A stretch of DNA of 64,000 nt from the NCBI GenBank assembly GCA_018340805.1, contig JACMZG010001913.1, positions 5,879,252-5,943,251 on the forward strand. The letters are read 5' to 3'. Source of the DNA: Microvelia longipes. Taxonomy: Eukaryota; Arthropoda; Insecta; Hemiptera; Veliidae. Shown here one piece after another: positions 44,336-56,559 of this stretch (position 1 is its first letter; every line of letters begins with the position of its first letter). The notes under the pieces are model-generated. The model did no database searches. It saw only the letters and a list, made by a program, of their open reading frames with translations, and had not been told where the DNA came from. A program made the position numbers and the translations under genes.

Positions 44336-44423
44336 TAATTAGTACACGAAGTTTCGTTTCAATACGATAAGTATAATAATAATAATAATAATAATATCTT
44401 TATTTCCATACATACGATATATA

Positions 44424-45362
44424 CGAGGTCTGTCCCATAAATACGTATAAAATAATTATTTAGATCTAAGCAGGAATTGGAGAGACGAGACAGTGAGCTT
44501 CCCCCTCTACTAACAACCCAAGCAAGCCTGAGCTAGATGGACAGCGCCTCATGAGTCGTCAGTCAGTATCTACAGTCAGTTGGTCGGACCCCTTTCTTAA
44601 TATTTCGTCGGCATGGAATTCTCTCTTACCGATCAGCAGCGTATTAATATCAAATTTTCTTGCTAAACTCGGCAAGAACGGTCGAGAAATTCATGAAGCA
44701 TTAGTGATAGTGAACGGAGAAGATGCCTTGAAGGAACCAACTGTCCACAAGTGGTTAAAGCGGTTTAGAGAAAGACGAGAAGACTTCAAGAATGACCCTC
44801 GCCCCGGACGCCCCACCACTTCGTCTTTTGACGAAAATGTGGATCGTGTTCGATCAATTGTCTTCAAAAATTGTCGATCGACAGTTAGAATGGTGTATGA
44901 ACTAAATTTGTGTAAAATACAAGTTACCTACAAGCATGGGTTGCTCGAGTTTGCCCGGAATTGGCTCGCGAAAAACATTGGATCCTTCATCACGACAACG
45001 CTCCATTGAACACGTCATTGGTTGTACGCGATTTTTTTGGCACGCAACTCAATCACAGTCATTGACCAGCCACCATATTCACCCGATTTGGCACCGTGTG
45101 ACTTTTTTTGTTCCCTAAATGTAAAATGTTGCTTTGGGGCGCTGTTTGGGGAAGTGGATGACATGATAGGAACGACGACGAGGCAGCTGAAAGGCCTCAA
45201 AGTAGAGGACTTTGAAGGATGTTTTCAACCATGGAAACGGCGTTGGACCAAGTGCGTTTTATCAGAGGGAGAGTACTTCGAGGGGGACAAAATGTTATTT
45301 GATGATTAATTGTAAAATAAAATGTTTATGATTTTTTTTACGTATTTATGGGACAGACCTCG
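44424..45362 (+). mobile_element. Mariner element, internally deleted
   Basis: Perfect 24-bp TIRs (cgaggtctgtcccataaata + cgta and its inverse at 45339-45362) flanked by TA on both sides (44422-44423 and 45363-45364). At 939 bp it is several hundred bp shorter than a typical full-length mariner. The perfect ends suggest it could still be mobilised in trans; this is inference. Confidence 0.92.
44613..45309 (+). pseudogene. Mariner transposase remnant
   Basis: ATG at 44613 gives MEFSLTDQQRINIKF. An extra T near 44655 then shifts the frame into FLAKLGKNGREIHEAL, the N-terminal helix-turn-helix region, followed by VHKWLKRFRE and DPRPGRPTTS. A deletion after about residue 110 removes the first catalytic Asp. 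The C-terminal part retains HHDNAP (second Asp, near 44990) and, after another single-base insertion in a T run near 45035, YSPDLAPCDFF (third Asp, mariner D34D pattern). It then ends normally at 45309. Intact mariner transposases have about 345 residues; this one cannot be active. Confidence 0.9.
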
Positions 45363-45639
45363 TATATACATAGAATAATTAAATAATATTTTTGACAGAT
45401 ATAAATAAAATGTATACTTCTTTTAAAGATTTTTTCCTAAGTATGAGAGCCCCCAGTAGAAAACTATAGCGGGGGCTCCGTCTCGTTCTCAATATTATTA
45501 GTTTAGAGCATGGTGTTGGTGTTTCAATTAAATGACTTACTATTTGTCATTTAGATGTTTATCAAAATAATATATTTGGATGTTGTTTTGACAATATATA
45601 GCACCTCCTTGTTAGTTAATATAGCACAACATTTTTTTG

Positions 45640-45890
45640 TATATCTATGATTTTTGTTAGAACATAAAACTTAAGTAGCATTGAGCGTAGTCTGTGCTGT
45701 ATAAGTTACCGCTGAGAATGATAAAGATGCATTTACTATCTGAAGACAAGCGAAGCGAGTCTAAAGGCATGTTGCAGTATAAATTTGGCGAATTGTATAT
45801 TTTGAGGACGAGCGAAGCAGGGAGGATGAGCGTAGCGAATCCGATGTAATGAGAAAAAGTTCCGAGGTACCCTGTACCCGGATTTTTTGG
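45640..45890 (-). repeat. Family A head fragment (inverted)
   Basis: caagcgaagcgagtc, gacgagcgaagcagggagga, tgagcgtagcgaatccgatg and ttccgaggtaccctgtaccc are the inverse of the family A head with its paired GCTTCGC cores. Confidence 0.75.
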
Positions 45891-46189
45891 TATATATAAT
45901 GAGCAGTAGCGTCACAACTTGTTATTTAATTTTTTCGATTTTTTCAAAGAATGTGAGCATATGTATCCCGTAGATTATTCACTATATAGCACAGCATTAT
46001 TTGTACTTATTTGAAGCTTAGCACAACATTTATTGGAAAACTTCGAAACAATTAAATTACAAGTTAAGACGCTACTGCTTAGTTATTACCACTTTGTGCT
46101 GTTTATTTGATCATATTATTAGTCGAATGTATCTAGGTTAGCCACATCCGTGGTCGAGGTCGTTATTATTATTATATAAGGGTGGTCGA

Positions 46190-48649
46190 GGGTATTAGTA
46201 TTATAATCGTATATATTTTGGTTACTTATTCAGTCTGTCAAAATCCTTATTGTATGGATTATTCAGTCTGACAAAATCCTTATTGTATGGATTATTCAGT
46301 CTGACAAAATCCTTATTGTATGGATTATTCAGTCTGTAAAAATCCTTATTGTATGGATTATTCAATCTGAAAAAATCCTTATTGTATGGATTATTCAGTC
46401 TGACAAAATCCTTATTGTATGGATTATTCAGTCTGTCAAAATCCTCATTGTATGGATTATTCAGTCTCTGACAAAATCCTTATTGTATGGATATTCAGTC
46501 TGAAAAATCTTATTGTATGGATTATTCAGTCTGTAAAAATCCTTATTGTATGGATTATTCAATCTGAAAAAATCCTTTGTATGGATTATTCAGTCTGACA
46601 AAATCCTTATTGTATGGATTATTCAGTCTGTCAAAATCCTCATTGTATGGATTATTCAGTCTGTCAAAATCCTTATTGTATGGATTATTCAGTCTGACAA
46701 AATCCTTATTGTATGGATTATTCAGTCTGACAAAATCCTTATTGTATGGATTATTCAGTCTGTAAAAATCCTTATTGTATGGATTATTCAATCTGAAAAA
46801 ATCCTTATTGTATGGATTATTCAGTCTGACAAAATCCTTATTGTATGGATTATTCAGTCTGTCAAAATCCTCATTGTATGGATTATTCAGTCTGTCAAAA
46901 CCTTATTGTATGGATTATTCAGTCTGTCAAAATCCTTATTGTAGGATTATTCAGTCTGTCAAAATCCTTATTGTATGGATTATTCAAAAATCCTTATTGT
47001 ATGGATTATTCAGTCTGTAAAATCCTTATTGTAGGATTATTCAGTCTGACAAAATCCTTATTGTATGGATTATTCAGTCTGTTCATTGTATGGATTATTC
47101 AGTCTGTCAAAATCCTTATTGTATGGATTTTCAGTCCTGTCAAAACCTTATTGTATGGATTATTCAGTCTGTCAAAACCTCCTTATTGTATGGATTATTC
47201 AGTCTGTCAAAATCCTTATTGTATGGATTATTCAGTCTGACAAAATCCTTATTGTAAGGATTATTCAGTCTGTAAAATCCTTATTGTATGGATTATTCAA
47301 TCTGAAAAAATCCTTATTGTATGGATTATTCAGTCTGACAAAATCCTTATTGTAAGGATTATTCAGTCTGTCAAAATCCTCATTGTATGGATTATTCAGT
47401 CTGTCAAAACCTTATTGTATGGATTATTCAGTCTGTCAAAATCCTTATTGTATGGATTATTCAGTCTGTCAAAATCCTTTGTATGGATTATTCAGTCTGT
47501 CAAAATCCTCATTGTATGGATTATTCAGGTCTGTCAAAATCCTTATTTTATGGATTATTCAGTCGTCAGTCTGTCTTATTGTATGGATTATTCAGTTGTA
47601 TCCTTTGTATGGATTATTCAGGTTGTACCTTATTGTATGGATTATTCAGTCTGTCAAAATCCTTATTGTATGGATTATTCAGTCTGTCAAAACCTATTGT
47701 ATGGATTTATTCAGTCTTCAGTCTGTCAAAATCCTTATTGTATGGATTATTCAGTCTGTAAAAATCCTTATTGTATGGCTTTCTCAGTCTGTCAAAATCC
47801 TTCATTGTAAGGATTATTCAGTCTGTCAAAATCCTTATTTCTATGGATTATTCAGTCTGTCAAAACCTTATTGTATGGATTATTCAGTCTGTCAAAATCC
47901 TTATTGTATGGAATTCAGTCTGTAAAATCCTTATTGTATGGATTATTCAGTCTGACAAAATCCAGGATTATTCAGTCTGTCAAATCCTCATTGTATGGAT
48001 TATTCAGTCTGTCATTCACCTTATTGTATGGATTAAGTCTGTTCAAAATTATTGTATGGATTATTCAGTCTGCAAAATCCTCATTGTATGGATTATTCAG
48101 TCTGTCAAAACCTTATTGTATGGATTATTCAGTCTGTCAAAATCCTTATTGTAAGGATTATTCAGTCTGTCAAAACCTTATTGTATGGATTATTCAGTCT
48201 GTCAAAATCCTCATTGTATGGATTATTCAGTCTGTCAAATCCTTATTGTATGGATTATTCAGTCTGTCAAAATCCTTATTGTAGGATTATTCCTGTCAAA
48301 ACCTTATTGTATGGATTATTCAGTCTGTCAAATCCTCATTGTATGGAGTCTGTCAAATCCTTATTGTATGGATTATTCAGTCTGTAAAAATCCTTATTGT
48401 ATGGCTTATTCAGTCTGTCAAAATCCTCATTGTAAGGATTATTCAGTCTGTCAAAATCCTTATTCTATGGATTATTCAGTCTGTCAAAACCTTATTGTAT
48501 GGATTATTCAGTCTGTCAAATCCTTATTGTATGGATTATTCAGTCCCTTATTGTATGGATTATTCAGTCTGTCAAAATACTCATGGTATGGATTTCGACA
48601 GACTGAATAAGTAACCTAAATATATAATAATAATAATATAATAATACCC
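46190..48649. mobile_element. TIR element containing a 33-bp minisatellite
   Basis: The left end (46190-46246) and right end (48591-48649) are imperfect inverse copies of about 57-59 bp. Both include ggttacttattcagtctgtc in the outward-in direction. The array between is built from a unit that overlaps the inner part of the TIR (ttattcagtctgtcaaaatc), so it probably arose by amplification of the element's own end. No transposase is present and no clear target duplication was found. Confidence 0.65.
46231..48590 (+). repeat. 33-bp tandem array, ~70 units
   Basis: The unit runs ggattattcagtctgacaaa - atccttattgtat, with a tgtcaaaa variant. Units from 46231 to about 46900 are regular. From about 47000 on, 1-3 bp losses and truncated units are common. 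Because 33 is 11 codons and the unit lacks in-frame stops, long repetitive open frames arise in several frames on both strands (for example IVWIIQSDKIL repeated). I regard these as by-products. It is not a CRISPR array: there are no variable spacers. Confidence 0.95.
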
Positions 48650-51349
48650 GTTTAGAGCCTTGCGGCCCATCAGGGATAACCCCTGCGGGAACCACTTCTA
48701 GTGGTGTTATTACCCTCTTTAGTAGTAATATCTCTATACTTTGGAATACTTCACTCACGTATCAACCTTACTGAAATGATTTATAAGTATTTGTTATATA
48801 TGTTGCAGGTATAATAAATTATAGTCTGGCCCATTCTCACGCACCATAGTAAGTTAGAAATAATTGTCAAATATTATATTTTTTTTAGTAACTAATTATA
48901 TTCTTTGACGGCAACTCAAGTTAGCATAAAACTTATATTTAAAGCACTAAACATAAATTTTATTTGTGCAAGCTTCGAGTCATCTATGCCGTCATTGTAA
49001 AGGCGTTAATTATAATTTTGTTTCATTGAAAATTTTTTATGTCAAAGAGAATCAGACAATGGATTTGATGAGATAATCTTGCGGATCTGATTCGTCGAGT
49101 TCCATCCAGCGTGATGTGCAAACGCACTTAATACTTTATTAAGCTTAAAATAGTTTAATTAAATTAAATACTCGTACTGGCATATCAAGTAACTTATCAA
49201 AAGCTTCATATGATTGCGAATACTCTAATTAGATATTTGTAAAATTATCAATAACTCATATTAGTAACCACTTGTTGCAATTGACATCAAGGATCTTAAA
49301 AAGGGGATGACGCATTAAGGAACATTTCTGACCCCATGGAAGTTTTATAAGATTTAGTAGTTTATGTTTTAGTAGCAAACTTACCTTCCTCGTGGTTATA
49401 ATGAAAAAAGGCGCCGAACAAGGTTATGTAGCAAGGTTGTTGAGTTTGCTTCTAAACTTTCTTCTGTGCTTCTCGTGATCGTTACATTTGTGGTGCTTGT
49501 TAAGTCATTTGCGCTTATTTAATTTTAAATTTTGGACTACACTTTGCCACTTCAGTGAGTTATAATTTAAGCGTGTTTTGTGGTAACCTTCTCATGCAAT
49601 AAACAATGGGAAACCATTAAGAGGTAAGTTTGCCTCTAAAATTTAAAACCTGCACTGTTATGAAAATTGTAAGCATGCGCAGTTTGTACTAAGCATGTGT
49701 AGTTAGTTTTTGACGTGTGTTTCGTATTGAATTCTCTCTATTTTTTGATTTTCGATGGGGTCACTTTTTTGTATGGCGAATCGACTTAGTGCATCGTCTC
49801 CTTTATTCAAGATCCTTGATTGACATATATCGTTAACACTTAGTTCAACAGTGTATGATAGTAGTTAGGGAAAGGTGATAGATTACCTAGCAAGTACCCC
49901 ACGTCATTAAACTCTTTTTGTTTACACCTTTAGATAGAAGATAGTTCTTCTACCTTATGAGTTAGAACAGTGCCCCACTGTTAGACTGTTGTTTTTGCTC
50001 TTGAAAATGGCAGGAACATGTAAGCTACCATTAAGGGCCCTAAACTTTTGCCTACTTCTAAGTTCATTTAGGTTTGTAGATCTTTTACCTGATCCTTAAC
50101 CTGACATCGCTGAGGCTCTAAAAACCCTTCTCAACACCCCTTTCGAAGGACATCAATGTCAAACTTTTCATCCCTCGCTTGGAAATCTCATTGGCTCCGA
50201 CCGGGACCAATCCTGTACTATCTTGGTGTCAACCACACAACCAAAAATCCCTACTTAGTACACTAAGCTAATACTTCTAAAATATATAAGTCCACTTTTA
50301 CCTTAAAAACAGTACTCTATGAAAATATTTTTTTATTTATTTGTTAACTAGTAAACAGTACAAACCCGGAAAGTTTTAGGGGTTTAATTGTTTTGCAGCT
50401 GTTTTTGTTATTAAGATGATGTTAAAGTTCTAAATTTTATGAATGGACAGAAATTCTATAGCGTGACCTTTACCTTGATCTTGATAAAAATAATTCAATA
50501 ATTTCTACTTCACCATTAATACAAAAATAACTCTTTCCCTTAATAATTCTTTTCAAATCTGTGTTTAACATTTCTTAGCTTGTTTTACAATTCGTTGATT
50601 TTATTCCATACTTATTTTTTTTTTACTTTTCCTCTTTCAAACCGTATGTATAAAAGAAAAGTTTCACAAACACAATACTTTTCTTAGTAGACAGTGTAAA
50701 GTACACAGTGTCTACTTTACAATCTTAAAAATTCTTAGTCTCGTTATTTCTAATGAGATAAAAATTCATTTTTACGTCCGCCGTAAAGTTTGATTTTTCA
50801 GCCGGTGTACATTGGTATGTAAATTAAATAAAGCAAAATATTTATTTAATTGACAGAGCCCAACAACAATTGTATATGCAAAATGACCTGTTGAAAGATT
50901 TCAATGAGCTTCTCTCCCCTATTAACAAATTATTGCTGCAACAAAGTCTAATTATACAGCCTAGTTACGTAATCTACTATTAATAAATGCGATGTTTAAA
51001 TAATATAAAAAAGTTTATTTTCATTTGTCAAAGTATTGCTATGCCATATCATATCTTATTTTGACACATCATTTGATATAAATGTTAAAATATAATCTTT
51101 TCTCATATTCTAACCCCAATCTTAATGCTTTCAAACATCCTTGTTAAGACTTTGTGGACATCGTTTGTAATTTACTGACAAATGTTCCACAACTATGTAG
51201 AGGCATTAATGAACCACATAATTCTGAAAATGACAAAACTATGTTTTAACTTGCTGGGACTTATTGTGAGCAGTAGGCTTCTAGGGATATTTGGGCCCTC
51301 GGTAGAGATTGTTAATTTTAAAAAATTCTTTTCGAGTGGACCAAGTCCC
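48650..51349. other. Unannotated stretch
   Basis: 48655-48720 is a GC-richer tract (gcggcccatcagggataacc) beside a dyad accacttctagtggt. 49870-49980 resembles 39960-40070 (gatagaagatagttcttcta type words). 50625-50695 is a decayed inverted family A tail. No gene recognised. Confidence 0.35.
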
Positions 51350-51665
51350 CCTCTTGAGTCTCAATCCTCTAGCTCTCAATCCTGACCAATCCTGAGGCTA
51401 GCTCTCAATCCTGAGACCAAGGCTAGCTCTCAATCCTGAGACCAAGGCTAGCTCTCAATCCTGAGACCTGACCAAGGCTAGCTCCATCCTGAGACAAGGC
51501 TAGCTTCTCAACCGAGACCAAGGCTACTCTCAATCCTGAGACCAAGGCTAGCTATCAATCCTGAGACTAAGGCTAGCTATCAATCCTGAGACCAAGGCTA
51601 GCTCTCAATCTTGAAACCAAGACGAGGTCTCCCATGACCAGCTCTCAATTCTGAGACAAGGGCTA
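51350..51665 (+). repeat. 25-bp tandem array, ~12 units
   Basis: The unit runs gctagctctcaatcctgaga - ccaag. It is preceded by gtggaccaagtccccctctt, the same leader that precedes a three-unit version at 59097-59195. Confidence 0.85.
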
Positions 51666-52059
51666 GGTAACTTTACAGTGTGTTGTTATGTTTGGCTTTC
51701 CGATTATTAGGATTAATTAACAGTTGTTATAACTTTTATTTAATCGTTCTAAATCGTGCTTTAATGTATAATTTTATGAGGATAAGTTCAAGGGTACCCC
51801 ATACCTGTTTTAACATTTCTTTTTATAAGAAGAGAAAAGAATCTGTATCCATCTACTGTAATTGGGTCAGAAAATTTAGAAATTCTAGACCAGCTCACAA
51901 TTGTAGCTGACGTCTTAAAGTGATTTTTAGAAATTCACCGCTCATTCACTACCTTTAGATTTGTTTTAACCTAAATTCAGTTTTACTTTATTATAATTAA
52001 GATAGTTTTATTTTATTCTCTAATTGAATTTCGCGAACCTAAAGTTTACAAATAATGTT

Positions 52060-52440
52060 ATAAAAAGTCGGGTACGGGGTACCTTGAGATTTTTTCCTCA
52101 TCGCATGGGATTTACTACGCTCATCCTCCCTGCTTCGTACTCGCTTCGTTCGTCCTCAGAATATACAAGTCAGTTAATTTATACTGCAACACCTCTTTGG
52201 CCTCGCTTTGCTCGTCCTCAGAAAGAAACACATCCGGCTCAATCTCAGAGAACACCTATCCAGGAACTGACCCCGTTCGATGCTTTTGACATTTATGATC
52301 CAACAAAAATTATGGATATAATTCTCGTACTAAAACGAAACTTAGTGTACTTATTTATTACGTAAGGCCATACACTTGTACGGAATTTCAACTCAATTTA
52401 GAATAAAATTTACAATTTTTTACACACCACACACACACAC
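52060..52440 (+). repeat. Family A copy (head and middle)
   Basis: tcgggtacggggtacctt, tactcgcttcgttcgtcctc, cctcgctttgctcgtcctca, atccaacaaaaattatggat and gtacttatttattacgtaag follow in family order. It runs into CA and TA microsatellite at about 52430-52510. Confidence 0.75.
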
Positions 52441-52475
52441 ACACATATATAATATATATATATATATAATATATA

Positions 52476-52510
<35 letters not shown>

Positions 52511-52578
52511 CGCGTCTCCACCAATCGGGATAAGGTTATGAATAAAAACACAGCTTTACATGAAAACTATATATTTAT

Positions 52579-52624
52579 TTCTAGCCAACGTTTTCGAATT
52601 TAACTACAAATTCTTCATCAGGCC
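52579..52624 (-). ncRNA. Hammerhead-like motif in Penelope terminus
   Basis: Minus strand CTGATGA, then a-gaattt-gtagtt-aaattc with a six-pair helix II, then GAAA and acgttggcta. Hammerhead motifs in Penelope-like element termini are described in the literature. Helix III is short or absent here, which in such minimal motifs would favour activity only as dimers. Confidence 0.55.
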
Positions 52625-52639
52625 CTTTGCAACACAAGA

Positions 52640-53590
52640 TAACATCAATCTATTTAGATAGTGTAAAATGAAAAATAGATAAACTAAATAAGAATGAGCA
52701 ATAAAAAATAAACCAAGAAATTAGAGAACTTAATTTAAATATTTTATATAAATAAAATAAAACATTTTACTTACGAAATAATCACAGTCTTCATCTACTA
52801 TGGGCCAGGACCAATGCAAAATTTAAAAAAAAGTTTAAAAAATATAAAACTAAGTCCATTAATTTAAATAATTGTCATAAAAATGAATTAAAAACAAGTA
52901 AAAGTTAAAAACATTGAAGGTACAAACTAATAAAACATGTAAAAGTTAAAAAATGAAAAAGTCACAATATAAAGCAGAAGAAGTACAGTCAACGAAGGTT
53001 AAAATAGAAATGGACAACAATGAAACTAAACTAAGAAGAAGTTTATGACAAGGCTTCTATATCCAAGACACAGGAGGCATTGGCAAAACTTAAAATAACT
53101 CAAATCAATGTAGCCAACATATAAACCCAAAAGGATAATAAAAATAAAAAAAATGTATATATAAAATAAAATAAAAAATTAAATAAATAAATAAAAAATA
53201 ATGAATTAAGAAAATAATAAAATAAATAAATAATAAAAACCCCCCCGACCTAAGATGCCAAACAAGACCGCACAAACCTGTTCCTAGGCCCCCTTTAAAA
53301 CTAAGATGCCACACAAGGTACTGTCACTACCAATCTCTTAGAAAAACATCCCGCCCTTCCCAAGGTGCACACACCAAGGTTTGCCACTCCTTAGTCTCCC
53401 AGGAAGAACAAAACGAAATAAATAAATAAAAATATAATAAATATAATAAAAAAAATAAATAAATAAATAAAAAAATAAATAAATGATAAAAAAAAAAATA
53501 ATAAAAAAATAGAAAAATAAAAAACTGCTTGATAATATGATTGTAAGCCTAGACATCCATTATATCAGTACGATAATTACAGGATTACTG
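52640..53590. other. A-rich 3' region of the Penelope-like element
   Basis: Long A/T simple sequence (aaataaataa-type runs, 53140-53240 and 53410-53520) surrounds a GC-richer patch (53240-53400). Within the patch, ctaagatgccaaacaag and ctaagatgccacacaag form a diverged direct repeat. The Phe/Ile/Tyr-rich open frames here are low-complexity translations. Confidence 0.5.
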
Positions 53591-55023
53591 TTTTGATATA
53601 CAGCATCCAACCACTTTAATCTGTCCTCACAAGGATCAGAACGTAGGATAGTCATGTATCTAAATCAAAGTGAATGTTTTAAATTGAAAGCATGGATAGC
53701 CAAGGCAGTCTACGCACATAGTTTACAGGCAATACATCCCTTACTGAGTTTCAATGTTGTATTCCTGCTTTTATGATATTGAGTACTTAACCCAATATAA
53801 CAAGTATCACAGTCAGTACAATTACACGGTATATAAATTGGACTTTAATGGCAAAGGAATCTCATCTTAAGAGGCGTGAACAAAGAACGAATTTTACTCT
53901 TAGAATAAAAAGCGAAGTTAACACAACCTCTCTCCTTAAAATTTTACCAAGATCCTCACTTAGACCTTTGACATAGGTAACTTACTATAACGAACAATTG
54001 GGTTGTCAGTATTAACGATGCCTGGTGTCTGCGCAATATCAACATCATTAACCCTAGACAAAGATGTCCCATAGACAATTAATTAACCCAACCGGATACT
54101 TGTTCTTATTAACATACTCTAACCATAGTTTATTCTTGTTATAAGGTGTATCACTGATGATATAATTTTGGTCATAAGATATGTGACACAATTTACTTCT
54201 CGTGGAAGGGTTATGAATCAAAACAAGAATCCTACCCAACAACAAGGCTTTTGATACCAATCCAAAACCAACGACCATTTTCACTCCTAACTACCTTAGT
54301 ATCTAAAAGGGTATTCACCACTATCATTTTCATTTCAAAAGTGAACTGTAAGCGAGAGTGAAAACTATTTAACTTATCTACCACTCTTTACCTTATCTTA
54401 GGAATAAAGCAAACGTGTCATCTACATAAGCTTAAGATACATTAATAAGCAACTGGGCCACAGTGTTGATATAATATAGTTCATAGCTAACCTAGCCAAA
54501 GCAGGTGCTAAAGGAGATCCATTGTACTCCAAACAAGCTATAATTTGATATCAAAATATATTATATATAACATAAAAGTCTCGTAAAAAACCTATGCCAT
54601 CTGTGTTACCAGAGACATTAAAATTTATTTTTCGCTTACTCCCCGTCTGCATGTGTCGACATGCCTCCCACTTCATTAGCAAATTATTTCGAACTGAATA
54701 GCTGATTGCCGGGGATTGGTAATAGCAGTACTGTTCGGTTGAAAAATGTATACTGAATATTAAAGTTAAGAAATATTTGAAGACTATCGCCATAACTTAG
54801 AAAAGAGTAAAAAGGAAAGGAAGGCAAACAGGTGAAGCAGAAAACTGATTATTTTGTGGAATTCTGTGGTTGAAATAACAGCATCAGCCTTTATTACGTG
54901 CTTGTCTTAAAAATTTTTAAATTATATATTTTAAAACATATTTTTATTTATTTATTATCATACATACAAAATTTAAAGCATACAAAAAAACATTTTTTAG
55001 AAAAAAAATTTAACATGCAAATA

Positions 55024-55024
<1 letters not shown>

Positions 55025-55077
<53 letters not shown>
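55025..55077 (+). repeat. A53 homopolymer
   Basis: A run of 53 A's. Possible retroposon tail, but no body was recognised upstream. Length may be unreliable in assembly. Confidence 0.95.
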
Positions 55078-55080
<3 letters not shown>

Positions 55081-55338
55081 TATAGTATATAAGTAATAGT
55101 ATTAGTTAATGTTCTTGAACTCGTTAAAGTTAAGTCCTTTTATGTTACTGTTCTAAAAACATAATAATTTGTTTAAGAAATACTTGTTCCTTTGATTTTG
55201 ACGAAGAAACACTTGTCTTATAGTTTACTTTATCGGGTTTTAAAAATGTTCTTTTCTTATTTTGCACAACACCTACTGGCAACTACTTATTGCAAGAATT
55301 TGTGCGATTATATCATATCTTGAGCATTCATATAAAAG

Positions 55339-56380
55339 GCTCCACTCTAGATAGGCAGACTGCTGTGTGGCTTTATTGTTATCTGTCATAATCTGTCAGT
55401 CTAATAGTCTAATAGTACACCACGGCTAAAATCAATTGACAGCGCGCCAAAAATCTGTGAGGAAAGAATCTATTGGTTCAGACCGACCCGCCTTTTCCCC
55501 CTCCACCTCATGCCAACCTCGGTAAAAAAATACCTTTCGTAAATAAAATCATAAAAAGGCATCACTGGTTGTAAAATATTGTAACCTCGCGTCGCTTTTA
55601 TCTCATTGGCCATATGATCGTTTGATTTCGTTTTGTTTCATTCCAATCTGTCAATTCATCCAATTATGCGAAGTTTAGTATGACTTAGTGCCCTATATGA
55701 CACTGGACATTGGGCGTTTCAAGCATTTCTTGCTATTGAGTACAGCGCAGGTTCTGTCTCTGTCAACCAAAAGACACATTTTTTTTTTTTTTGAAAATGC
55801 CATGTCTTTAATAATGACAGTTCTTGAATGCAAAGACAAACTATACAAACTTGACACAAAAAAGCAGTTTGTTTGGAAAAAGTAATTATTGCTGGACAAT
55901 TTATTTAAATCGTCAAACTTTTATCAACAAAGAACTCTATGATTCCATGGCATACGTAATTAAACTTTAATCCACTAATTCATACTTCCCGAACAAATTT
56001 AAAGCAACACCTTAGTTGGTAAATTTATAAGATACAACATATCCTTCTTAAAAAGTAAATAAATAATTTTTTAAAAATAAAAAAATACGATATCAAATAA
56101 TAAATTCAAACATAACCTGACTTTCATGTTGCCAGAGTAGGGAATTTTTTTTGTTACATAAAAGAAGGGATTTTTTTTAAAAAAAGAGGGTTGAAAGCAT
56201 TGAGATTTTGGCGGGCTGTCAATTGATTTTAGCCGTGTGTCGTATTATAATTGTAATAATTATGTCTTAATATAGATTTAAAATGTGTTAATTAAAGTCT
56301 ATTTAATGCAGCCAAAATCATAGATTTATAGAGCAGCCAGCTCCAATACAGAAGGGCTCCACTCTAGATAGGCAGACTAT
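55339..56380. repeat. 25-bp direct repeats flanking the family B copy
   Basis: ggctccactctagataggca + gact occurs at about 55339-55363 and again at 56356-56380, with the family B element between. This is longer than the target duplications of cut-and-paste elements, so it may be part of an outer repeat into which B inserted. Confidence 0.6.
55421..56237 (+). mobile_element. Family B, complete copy with TIRs
   Basis: The left end cacggctaaaatcaattgac + agcgcgccaaaaatct is inverse to the right end ttttggcgggctgtcaattg + attttagccgtg, about 35 bp of TIR. The interior includes gtcaattcatccaattatgc, catttcttgctattgagtac and aaacttgacacaaaaa. There is no transposase, so it is non-autonomous. 817 bp. 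Confidence 0.75.
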
Positions 56381-56559
56381 GTTTTCTTTCATAATTTAAG
56401 ATATATTTTCAGAAAATATGGTTTGAAGTAGTATAGAATGAGTCACATGTCTTAGGCCTGGCTCTTGGACTATGTAGTCCTGTACTATACTACAGTAATA
56501 GTACAGATTACTATAGAAATAGTATTGTGGTTGTTCTAAAAGTCAACTAAATTTTTCAT

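Larger units (their letters stand above)
52511..54540 (-). mobile_element. Penelope-like retroelement, decayed, 5'-truncated
   Basis: On the minus strand, in order: an RT motif B block EYNGSPLAPALARLAM (about 54490-54535), AYVDDTFALF (RT motif C, 54405-54431), an ENGR block near 54285, the linker NFAFYSKSKIRSLFTPL (about 53870-53920), the GIY-YIG nuclease IYIPCNCTDCDTCYIGL (about 53785-53837), and DRLKWLDAVYQN near 53600. A hammerhead-like motif lies at the 3' end (52579-52624). RT followed by GIY-YIG nuclease is diagnostic of Penelope-like elements. At least five frameshifts or stops and loss of the RT N-terminal half make it inactive. Confidence 0.85.

Noticed and set aside
46231..48590. 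CRISPR array
   Set aside because: The 33-bp units are contiguous with no variable spacers, and the context is eukaryotic transposon DNA.
46546..48614. Repeat-protein genes in the 33-bp array
   Set aside because: Open frames exist in several frames on both strands only because the unit is 11 codons long; frames shift wherever units lose bases, and no promoter or splice context was seen.
49560..49640. Exon with donor aagag|gtaagt near 49620
   Set aside because: The preceding sequence has in-frame stops in all frames shortly upstream and no homology was recognised.
53105..53556. Membrane-protein-like frames rich in Phe/Ile/Tyr
   Set aside because: Low-complexity A/T sequence (aaataa runs) read on the minus strand.
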